A DNA stretch of 7,074 nucleotides from Bacteroidota bacterium (lineage in GTDB: Bacteria > Bacteroidota > Bacteroidia > Chitinophagales > Chitinophagaceae): the NCBI GenBank assembly GCA_023436425.1, contig JAEZJD010000154.1, positions 1 through 7,074 on the forward strand, written 5' to 3'. Shown here piece by piece: positions 1-5,278 of this stretch. Numbering within the stretch: the stretch's first letter is position 1; each line of letters opens with the position of its first letter. The notes beneath the pieces are model-generated. The model was not told where the DNA came from. It searched no databases and worked only from the letters and a program-made list of their open reading frames with translations. The translations under genes and the position numbers were made by a program.

Positions 1-589
1 TGCCTTTCTCATCCGACGCAATAAAACCCGGCAAAAGGAAAAGCTTTTTTGAAGCAGACCCAATTTCCTCCTGAAGCTTTTTGCTCGTAAGCGGAAAGTT
101 TACCGTTGCTCTTGTGAAGTTTGAATCAGTTACAATGCATTTCCTTGCATCAATCCAGCAGTTTTCCAGTCCTTCTGAGTTGAAGTACACGGAAATGATT
201 TTCGAAGAAATCAATTCACCGTAGCTCACAAGTTTGTCGCGGGTTCTGTCCGACAATTCGCTCAACAGGTTTACACCATTGCACAAATCCTCTACTTCGT
301 GAAACTGTTGCACAACCCAACTAAGAATACTGCTTTGTTCTGTAATCGGTAGTAATTCTTTTACGACTTCAATATGCTGCTGAATCAATTGTTCAATGGC
401 AGCGTTATATTCTGAATCGTTTTCCAATGCGCGGTTGCCGCATTGCAACAGTTTGTCTGTTACTCCGCTGAAAGCCGAGACCACCACTGCCATTTGTTCG
501 GTCGAATCTTTTTTGTTGACTATTTGTTTTACCTGCCGGATATTGCTTGCATTCGCGACAGATGTGCCGCCAAATTTTAAAACCTGCAT
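1..589 (-). CDS. thrA: Aspartate kinase, probable N-terminus of bifunctional aspartokinase/homoserine dehydrogenase (partial, 3' end outside window)
   Basis: Translation of the minus strand from the ATG at 589 gives 196 residues with no stop up to the window edge. It opens with the aspartokinase signature KFGGTSV (residues 5-11), followed by SAFSGVT (38-44), SYGELISS (122-129) and GFIASDEKG (188-196). The KFGGTSVANA opening and the GFxAxxEKG segment resemble E. coli ThrA more than LysC, so a fused homoserine dehydrogenase domain is likely beyond the window; that part is inferred. The enzyme phosphorylates aspartate in the cytoplasm, the first step to lysine, threonine, methionine and isoleucine. 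The start at 589 is preferred because homologues begin within a few residues of KFGGTSV. The frame stays open to another ATG at 658, which would add 23 residues without visible similarity to the family. Upstream lies a Thr-rich leader frame, suggesting threonine-dependent control. I am very sure of the kinase, less sure of the fusion. Confidence 0.9.
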   Translation of the reverse strand, partial: MQVLKFGGTSVANASNIRQVKQIVNKKDSTEQMAVVVSAFSGVTDKLLQCGNRALENDSEYNAAIEQLIQQHIEVVKELLPITEQSSILSWVVQQFHEVEDLCNGVNLLSELSDRTRDKLVSYGELISSKIISVYFNSEGLENCWIDARKCIVTDSNFTRATVNFPLTSKKLQEEIGSASKKLFLLPGFIASDEKG

Positions 590-628
590 CCCTTTGCTTT
601 TTGAATGAAAAATCGTTCTGTTTGAATT

Positions 629-715
629 GTAGCCGAAGCCCCGTTGGTGATATGACATTTACAACCCCTGAGGGGTTGTTGTGTTTGTTGTTGTGGTAGT
701 AGTGAAATGTGCTAC
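629..715 (-). promoter_or_regulatory. Nested hairpin enclosing the Thr codons (candidate attenuator)
   Basis: On the minus strand ACAACCCC (672-679) pairs with GGGGTTGT (661-668) around a 3-nt loop, giving an 8-bp hairpin. The bases directly after it, AAATGT (655-660), are complementary to ACATTT (705-710), and the adjoining GTAGC (711-715) is complementary to GCTAC (629-633). The 25 bases bulged out between the first two stems (680-704) are almost exactly the Thr codons. The 3' arms contain the leader stop codon and an ATG (656-658) in frame with thrA. No U-run directly follows the hairpin, so a classical transcription terminator is not visible; control of translation or re-initiation is more likely. 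The complementarity is seen directly; the function is inferred. Confidence 0.5.
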
Positions 716-751
716 CGCGCAATTGATAATATGTATTGAAAAGACTTGCAC
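659..751 (-). CDS. Putative threonine leader peptide upstream of thrA
   Basis: A 30-codon frame starts at GTG (749-751) and ends at TAA (659-661). It finishes with HFTTTTTTNTTTPQGL: codons 17-26 (674-703) hold nine Thr codons (ACT, ACC and ACA) and one Asn. Three Ile codons lie earlier (codons 6, 8 and 9). A run of regulatory-amino-acid codons just ahead of the matching biosynthetic gene is the hallmark of attenuation leaders; the E. coli thr leader is likewise rich in Thr and Ile. The peptide stop sits inside a stable hairpin. There is no ATG in this frame, so GTG is the only standard start before the upstream stop; a later non-canonical start is possible. It would have no enzymatic role and act by ribosome stalling when charged tRNA-Thr is scarce. 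The main alternative is chance from a low-complexity ACA-rich stretch. Confidence 0.62.
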   Translation of the reverse strand: MQVFSIHIINCAVAHFTTTTTTNTTTPQGL

Positions 752-782
752 AACCGATGATGCACAAGATATAAATTAGTTT

Positions 783-813
783 GAATAAAAAAAATTGGCT
801 CAGGGCCAATTTT
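783..813 (-). terminator. Rho-independent terminator between the small ORF and the thr leader
   Basis: On the minus strand AAAATTGGC (805-813) pairs perfectly with GCCAATTTT (791-799) around a 5-nt loop, and the T-run continues through 787 for eight Ts. It ends minus-strand transcription coming from the gene at 888-1094, 75 bp away, so the thr leader and thrA should have their own promoter in 752-783. I find no clear consensus promoter there, only a partial -7-like TATATCTTG. In the plus direction the T-run is only four bases, so it would work poorly that way. Confidence 0.75.
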
Positions 814-887
814 GTCGTTTATGTCATTGTGCTGCTTTTGTACCGATATTCAGCTACAATGCGGAAAACTGGGAGGACTATTTCGCG

Positions 888-1094
888 TTATCTTCTGTCG
901 TCCTTTTCAAAAGTCTCCGCAGCTTCTTTTGCTGTGGATCCACTTCTCCCATGTGAGCTTAGCTCTTTTGTCTGATAGTTATTCCACTCATCACCCTGCT
1001 GCGGATTTTCAAAGTCGGTGTTTTGTTGTTGCTGTTGTTCTTTGCTGCGCGAAGTATCATTGTTCTGATTGCTTCTGTTGTCGTTTGTTGCCAT
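888..1094 (-). CDS. Small hydrophilic Q/N-rich protein of unknown function
   Basis: The frame encodes 68 residues from the ATG at 1094, beginning MATNDNRSNQNN. It is very polar, with a QQQQQ run near residue 20, many Asn, Ser, Asp and Glu, an EWNNYQTKELSSHGRSGST segment in the middle and a charged EKDDRR end. It has no membrane segment, signal peptide or cysteine and is probably disordered and cytoplasmic. I do not recognise the family and assign no function. The less repetitive second half (about residues 36-68) looks more protein-like than the Gln run. A strong terminator lies 75 bp downstream in the same direction, which supports a transcribed gene. A TTG at 1121 would add nine residues, but the ATG is the simpler choice. 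It is divergent from accA, with a 121-bp shared upstream region in which I see no clear paired promoters. Confidence 0.6.
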   Translation of the reverse strand: MATNDNRSNQNNDTSRSKEQQQQQNTDFENPQQGDEWNNYQTKELSSHGRSGSTAKEAAETFEKDDRR

Positions 1095-1204
1095 AATTAA
1101 GAGTTTACGATGAAACAACAAAAAACATGCTGTTATTGGTGCAGCTTGTCGATCAACTTCTTTAAGGTGAGATTAAATCATTCGTTCTTAATTTTAACGC
1201 CTCA

Positions 1205-1212
1205 TAACCTTG
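1205..1212 (+). promoter_or_regulatory. Possible -7 promoter element adjoining the accA start
   Basis: TAACCTTG matches the Bacteroidota -7 consensus TAnnTTTG at five of six fixed positions and ends 3 bp before the accA ATG at 1216. The same geometry is seen at the RNase Z gene in this window. No TTG -33 element lies at the usual 17-23 bp spacing. If used, it would give a leaderless or nearly leaderless mRNA. Evidence is weak. Confidence 0.3.
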
Positions 1213-1215
1213 CCT

Positions 1216-2238
1216 ATGCCATCAAATGCAAATCGACAATTTCTCGATTTCGAAAAGCCGATTAAAGATCTGATTGACGAAATAGAAAAATTAAGGCACG
1301 CAGCAGAGCACAAGAAGATTGATTACACGGAGATGATCGCTAAGCTCGATGAACAAATTGTTGAACGACGCAGGCAGATCACACAAAATCTTACATCATG
1401 GCAAAAGGTGCAACTGAGCAGGCATCCCGACCGACCGTACACGTTGAAGTACATCGAGAAGATGACAAGCAACTTTGTGGAATTGTATGGCGACAGAAAT
1501 GTGAAGGATGATAAGGCGATGGTTGGGGGTTTTGCGATGCTCGATGGCGAAACTGTAATGTTTATTGGGCAGCAAAAAGGAATCAATACGAAGACGCGGC
1601 AGATGCGCAACTTCGGAATGGCAAATCCGGAAGGTTATAGAAAAGCATTGCGCCTGATGCGACTCGCAGAGAAATTCAATAAACCAATTGTCACGCTGAT
1701 TGATACACCGGGAGCTTATCCGGGTCTTGAAGCGGAAGAACGAGGACAGGGAGAAGCAATCGCACGGAATATTTATGAAATGATCCGTTTAAAGGTTCCG
1801 GTTGTCTGCGTAATCATTGGTGAAGGTGCTTCAGGCGGAGCGCTGGGCATTGGTGTAGGCGACAAAGTTTTAATGATGGAAAACACGTGGTATTCCGTTA
1901 TTTCTCCGGAAAGTTGCAGCTCTATTTTATGGCGTAGTTGGGATAAGAAAGAAGTGGCTGCCGAGCAGCTGAAACTAACTGCCGACCACATGAAAAACTT
2001 TGGTCTCGTTGATGACATCATTCCTGAACCGGCGGGAGGCGCACACTGGGACTATGATGAAGCAGCTTCATTATTAAAGGGACGTTTGATTGCTACTATC
2101 AAAAATCTGAAAGCCATTTCGCCGGAGCAGAGAATCACTGATCGAATCAATAAATTCGGCAAAATGGGCTTTTATCAGGACACCGATGTTTCCGAGTCGC
2201 ACGAGAAACCGGTTGAACAACAAAATTTTCAATACTAA
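1216..2238 (+). CDS. accA: Acetyl-CoA carboxylase, carboxyltransferase subunit alpha
   Basis: The 340-residue protein matches AccA along its length. The N-terminal helical part carries FLDFEKPI and RHPDRPYTLKYIEKM. The crotonase-like core has GDR..DDKAMVGG, NFGMANPEGYRKALRLM, IDTPGAYPG (about 162-170) and the oxyanion-hole segment GEGASGGALGIGVGDKV (about 202-218), then YSVISPESCSSILW. AccA pairs with AccD to move the carboxyl group from carboxybiotin to acetyl-CoA, producing malonyl-CoA for fatty acid synthesis in the cytoplasm; the zinc site belongs to AccD, so its absence here is expected. The ATG at 1216 is preferred over an in-frame TTG at 1210. The protein is about 20 residues longer than E. 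coli AccA, mostly from a polar C-terminal tail after GKMGFY. dapA follows 31 bp downstream in the same direction and is likely co-transcribed; accD, accB and accC are not in the window. Confidence 0.97.
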   Translation: MPSNANRQFLDFEKPIKDLIDEIEKLRHAAEHKKIDYTEMIAKLDEQIVERRRQITQNLTSWQKVQLSRHPDRPYTLKYIEKMTSNFVELYGDRNVKDDKAMVGGFAMLDGETVMFIGQQKGINTKTRQMRNFGMANPEGYRKALRLMRLAEKFNKPIVTLIDTPGAYPGLEAEERGQGEAIARNIYEMIRLKVPVVCVIIGEGASGGALGIGVGDKVLMMENTWYSVISPESCSSILWRSWDKKEVAAEQLKLTADHMKNFGLVDDIIPEPAGGAHWDYDEAASLLKGRLIATIKNLKAISPEQRITDRINKFGKMGFYQDTDVSESHEKPVEQQNFQY

Positions 2239-2243
2239 ATAAA

Positions 2244-2257
2244 ATCCCCTCGGGGGT
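2244..2257 (+). repeat. Short GC hairpin between accA and dapA
   Basis: ATCCC and GGGGT can pair (one G-U) around a CTCG loop in the 31-bp gap, ending 12 bp before the dapA start. There is no T-run, so it is not a terminator. The CCCCT..GGGG core resembles the hairpin at 661-679 upstream of thrA. It may influence dapA translation or be a fragment of a dispersed repeat; neither can be decided here. Confidence 0.3.
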
Positions 2258-2269
2258 ACAGCGGTAAAC

Positions 2270-3157
2270 ATGTCATTAAGAGATACGTTAAGAGGAACAG
2301 GAGTGGCACTTGTAACACCTTTCAATGAAGACAAATCAATTGATTACGACAGCTTAGGCAAGGTGATAAATTTCGTGATTGAAGGTGGTGTGCAATATGT
2401 CGTCACATTAGGTACAACGGGAGAAACACCGACGATCACCAAGGAAGAAAAAAAAGAACTTATTGAGTTTACATTTACCGTCGTAGAAGGAAGGGTGCCC
2501 GTAGTAATTGGCATTGGCGGCAACAACACAGCTTCGGTGGTTAAGGAAATTGAGACGTTGCCAACTGAAAAGGCAACGGCGATATTGTCTGCAAGTCCTT
2601 ACTACAACAAGCCATCGCAGGAAGGTATTTTTCAGCACTATAAAGCGTTGGCAGCAACTACACCAAAGCCAATAATCTTATACAATGTGCCGGGTCGCAC
2701 AGGCAGCAACATAGCGGCATCAACAACTATTCGACTGGCGAAAGAGATAGAAAACATTGCCGGCATCAAAGAGGCGAGTGGCAACATGATGCAGTGCATG
2801 CAAATACTTCAAGACAAGCCTGAAGAATTTATGGTGGTAAGCGGCGATGACAACCTTGCTCTCCCGCAAATTGCCTGTGGCATGGACGGCGTGATCAGCG
2901 TTGCCGCCAACTGTTTTCCGAAAGATTTTTCTGCTATGGTGCTTGCGGCGTTGGACAATGATTTTGAAGCAGCGAAAGCCCTTAACGATAAGATGTTGCG
3001 AGGGTATGAACTGTTATTTGCAGAAAACAATCCTGCCGGTGTGAAAGCTTTTCTTACCGAATTGAAAATTATCAAAAACGAGTTGCGATTGCCGCTGGTG
3101 CCTTTGAGCGAGTCAGTATATCAACACGTTAAATCTTTTATGGCAGATTATCAATAA
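2270..3157 (+). CDS. dapA: 4-hydroxy-tetrahydrodipicolinate synthase
   Basis: The enzyme condenses pyruvate with aspartate semialdehyde in the first committed step to diaminopimelate and lysine. The 295-residue length is normal for this TIM-barrel family. Visible key residues are the GTTGETPT motif (T49, T50), the Tyr pair Y111/Y112 in SPYYNKPSQEG, Y138 and R143 in YNVPGRTG, and the Schiff-base lysine K167 in GIKEASG. At the lysine-feedback site of the E. coli enzyme, His53, His56 and Glu84 correspond by hand alignment to K58, K61 and S89 here, so weak or absent lysine inhibition is likely; this is an inference. It follows accA after 31 bp and probably shares its transcript, with a plausible terminator just downstream. 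Its substrate is made by way of aspartokinase, whose gene starts at 589 on the other strand. Confidence 0.97.
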   Translation: MSLRDTLRGTGVALVTPFNEDKSIDYDSLGKVINFVIEGGVQYVVTLGTTGETPTITKEEKKELIEFTFTVVEGRVPVVIGIGGNNTASVVKEIETLPTEKATAILSASPYYNKPSQEGIFQHYKALAATTPKPIILYNVPGRTGSNIAASTTIRLAKEIENIAGIKEASGNMMQCMQILQDKPEEFMVVSGDDNLALPQIACGMDGVISVAANCFPKDFSAMVLAALDNDFEAAKALNDKMLRGYELLFAENNPAGVKAFLTELKIIKNELRLPLVPLSESVYQHVKSFMADYQ

Positions 3158-3167
3158 TTGCAGCTCC

Positions 3168-3200
3168 GGGAGGGTCTGCGGCTTTCCCATTACGTTTTTT
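3168..3200 (+). terminator. Probable intrinsic terminator after dapA
   Basis: GGGAGGG (3168-3174) can pair with CTTTCCC (3182-3188), with two G-U pairs and a 7-nt loop, eleven bases after the dapA stop. A run of six Ts is at 3195-3200. The six-base gap between stem and T-run makes it weaker than a textbook terminator. Confidence 0.42.
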
Positions 3201-3205
3201 GCATT

Positions 3206-3224
3206 CGTTTGTCGTGCACAAACG
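3206..3224. repeat. Orphan inverted repeat in the dapA-esterase gap
   Basis: CGTTTGT and ACAAACG form a perfect 7-bp inverted repeat around CGTGC. It lies in the roughly 220 bp between dapA and the esterase, where I see no convincing gene. No T-run follows on either strand, so it is not a terminator. It could be a regulator binding site or an RNA hairpin. Confidence 0.35.
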
Positions 3225-3379
3225 TCTGTTGGAAGGTGTAGAGGCATGTTCTTGTTCACAATCAATTTGTTCGACCGTGATGATGGAAAATTTCACCAAA
3301 TAGAACCCCACAAATCAAGACAGGGAGCTGCAAAAATTCAACGGATAAGCACGGCACTACAATTGAATTGTACAGTGAT

Positions 3380-4282
3380 ATGTTTGAAAATAATTTTTCC
3401 GGGACAGGTTGGGTTGGAGAAGAATTTGGCAATACAAACCAAAAGATTATTGTAGAGCACGGTGCCATGCTGCGCGTGCAAGCGGAGCAAGTGGCAGATT
3501 ATGCTCTACTGAATGCAATTCAAACCACGGCAAGCAAAAACGTCCAAATTCTTGATACTGCTTTTTTTATTCCGCAACTGAACCGGCACCGGCGAATTTG
3601 GATTTATTTGCCTGAATCCTATCACACAACTAAAAAGAAATATCCGGTAATCTACATGCAGGACGGACAGAACGTGTTTGATGCTGCAACTTCGTTTTCA
3701 GGAGAGTGGGGCGTGGACGAAGCGCTTGATACATTAAGCCAACAAAATACTTCAGAATCTATAGTGGTGGCGATTGACAATGGATTAGACAAGCGGGTAA
3801 ACGAATATTCGCCGTTTGATAATTCGCGTTATGGGAAGGGAGAAGGAGATGCTTATGTCGACTTCCTTGTGCAAACGCTGATGCCATACATCAATAAACA
3901 TTTTAGAACGAAAAGGAGCAGCAAATACACTTACATTGCCGGCAGTTCTATGGGTGCGCTGATAAGTTTGTACGCTATTCTTAAATACCCGAATAAATTT
4001 GGTGGTGCCGGTATTTTTTCTCCAGCATTTTGGATAGTGCCGCAACTGAAGGGTTACGCTGAAAAGCAGGCAAAAAAAGTGAAAGGCAAAATATACTTTT
4101 TCGGTGGTCAGCAGGAAGGCGAGGAAATGATCGCTAATATGCTTGCTCTTGTTGATACGTTTCACCAAAAGTCGAAGGCGGTGGTGGAGACGGTTATCAG
4201 GGCGGAAGGAAAGCACGATGAATCCACCTGGCGGGATGAATTTCCGCTCTTTTATAAATGGTTGATGAATACGGAACAATAA
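3380..4282 (+). CDS. Alpha/beta-hydrolase-fold esterase (putative esterase family, PF00756-like)
   Basis: This is a serine hydrolase of the enterochelin-esterase-like/esterase D family; its substrate cannot be read from the sequence. The core contains RRIWIYLPESY, the family block YPVIYMQDGQNVFD, then GEWGVDEALD and VVAIDNG. The nucleophile elbow is GSSMG (Ser about residue 190 from this start), followed by GIFSPAFW, and the likely catalytic histidine is in GKHDESTWRDEFP. There is no signal peptide or lipobox, so the product is probably cytoplasmic. The start is uncertain: TTG at 3368, ATG at 3380 and ATG at 3467 all share the frame, and the conserved part begins only near NVQILDTAFFIPQLNR. 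Many relatives carry an N-terminal beta-sandwich domain, which is absent here. The gene is alone on its strand and convergent with RNase Z, 43 bp away. Family assignment is secure, function open. Confidence 0.85.
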   Translation: MFENNFSGTGWVGEEFGNTNQKIIVEHGAMLRVQAEQVADYALLNAIQTTASKNVQILDTAFFIPQLNRHRRIWIYLPESYHTTKKKYPVIYMQDGQNVFDAATSFSGEWGVDEALDTLSQQNTSESIVVAIDNGLDKRVNEYSPFDNSRYGKGEGDAYVDFLVQTLMPYINKHFRTKRSSKYTYIAGSSMGALISLYAILKYPNKFGGAGIFSPAFWIVPQLKGYAEKQAKKVKGKIYFFGGQQEGEEMIANMLALVDTFHQKSKAVVETVIRAEGKHDESTWRDEFPLFYKWLMNTEQ

Positions 4283-4325
4283 TCGTTATCCAAAAGCAAA
4301 TTGCTTTAGCGCAAGAGAAATAAAA

Positions 4326-5231
4326 TCAATGAATTTCGTAAGTGTTACCTTCTATTGCAAGTTCAGCGGCAGGAAAAACTTCTCTTGTTTCAAACAAAAA
4401 AGATTCAAGCGTACTATACTTTGAGCTGAAGTGACCAATCAATAATTTTTTAACCATTGCTTTCCTTGCTATCTCTGCCGCTTGCTTCGTTGTTGAGTGA
4501 AAGCGCTCTTCTGCCTTGTCTCTCAAATTATCGAGGTAAGTTGTTTCGTGGTAGATCATGTCAGCATCGAAAATGTGTGGAATTATTGTTTCATCATATT
4601 TTGTATCGGCGCAGAAGGCATACTTTTTCCCCCGCTCCGGAGCTGATGTAACGGAGTCGTTTGCAATAACTTTTCCTTTTGGTGTTATATAATCTAGTCC
4701 ATTTTGAAGACTGGTGTAGAAGCTCACCGGAATTTCCAATTCCCGAATTTTATCGATAAGCAACTTTCTTTTGCTGTGCTTTTCTTCAAACAAAAAGCCA
4801 TAGCACTCAATTCGATGGTTGGTTCGGAAGCAACTGATTTTAATCTTCTCATCATCTACCAAAACACCTGGCTCACTTAACGTGTGGAAGTGAAGAGGAT
4901 ACGACAGTGAGCTATCAGCAACATTTAGCTGCATTTCAATAATCTGCTGCAGTGGCGCAGGCGCAAAAACGTGCAACTCTTGTTTATGCGACAGCAGACT
5001 AAATGTGTTGATCAACCCCACTAAACCGAAGTAGTGGTCGCCATGCAAATGAGAAATGAAGATGTGCGATATTTTGCCTCTTCGCACTTTGTATTTTATC
5101 ATCTGTATTTGCGTGCCTTCGCCACAATCTACCAGGTAATTTGTTCCGTCGTGTGAAACCACCTGGCTTGTTGGGTGCCTGTTGAATGCGGGTACAGCCG
5201 AATTGTTTCCAAGTATAGTCACCGAGAGCAT
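4326..5231 (-). CDS. rnz: Ribonuclease Z (tRNA 3'-processing endonuclease)
   Basis: This metallo-beta-lactamase-fold nuclease cleaves the 3' trailer from tRNA precursors in the cytoplasm. The 301 residues match the short (bacterial) RNase Z form. The zinc ligands are visible: HLHGDH at 61-66, H139 in TNHR, D209 in FCADT and H267 in GHFSSKY. DCGEGTQIQM (35-44), YHETTY (227-232) and the HST motif (245-247) are also typical, as is the EGNTYEI ending. The first strand reads ILGNNSAVPA, where many family members have a GTxSAxP-like sequence. The segment at about 150-185 is in the place of the substrate-binding arm. The start at 5231 is fixed by the conserved N-terminal strand. A -7-like box ends 4 bp before the ATG, so the gene may have its own promoter although it lies only 47 bp after the fructosamine-kinase gene. 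Confidence 0.95.
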   Translation of the reverse strand: MLSVTILGNNSAVPAFNRHPTSQVVSHDGTNYLVDCGEGTQIQMIKYKVRRGKISHIFISHLHGDHYFGLVGLINTFSLLSHKQELHVFAPAPLQQIIEMQLNVADSSLSYPLHFHTLSEPGVLVDDEKIKISCFRTNHRIECYGFLFEEKHSKRKLLIDKIRELEIPVSFYTSLQNGLDYITPKGKVIANDSVTSAPERGKKYAFCADTKYDETIIPHIFDADMIYHETTYLDNLRDKAEERFHSTTKQAAEIARKAMVKKLLIGHFSSKYSTLESFLFETREVFPAAELAIEGNTYEIH

Positions 5232-5235
5232 TGTA

Positions 5236-5243
5236 CAAATTTA
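5236..5243 (-). promoter_or_regulatory. Candidate -7 promoter box of rnz
   Basis: The minus strand reads TAAATTTG, a perfect match to the Bacteroidota -7 element TAnnTTTG, then TACA and the rnz ATG. Transcription would begin at or within a few bases of the start codon, giving a leaderless mRNA. No TTG -33 element is found at the usual distance, which lowers confidence. Confidence 0.45.
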
Positions 5244-5278
5244 AGCAGTAGATGTTGCAGGTTTTGTTGCCTAATATT

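Noticed and set aside
637..645. Possible CTTCGG tetraloop hairpin as thr terminator
   Set aside because: Only about three pairs can form and no T-run follows directly, so it cannot be the attenuator stem.
405..809. 134-residue minus-strand ORF
   Set aside because: It overlaps the aspartokinase start and leader in another frame. The aspartokinase frame carries clear family motifs, and this one crosses the terminator at 783-813.
812..1096. Plus-strand ORF rich in Cys and Phe over the small Q/N-rich gene
   Set aside because: Its composition is what the complement of CAA/GAA-rich coding sequence gives, and it has no recognisable domain.
3246..3455. 69-residue plus-strand ORF before and over the esterase start
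   Set aside because: It overlaps the esterase frame, shows no domain and does not resemble the N-terminal domain of esterase relatives.
4293..4307. AAAGC/GCTTT hairpin between the convergent esterase and rnz genes
   Set aside because: The stem is only 5 bp and mostly A-T, with four or fewer Ts after it, so it is too weak to call a terminator.
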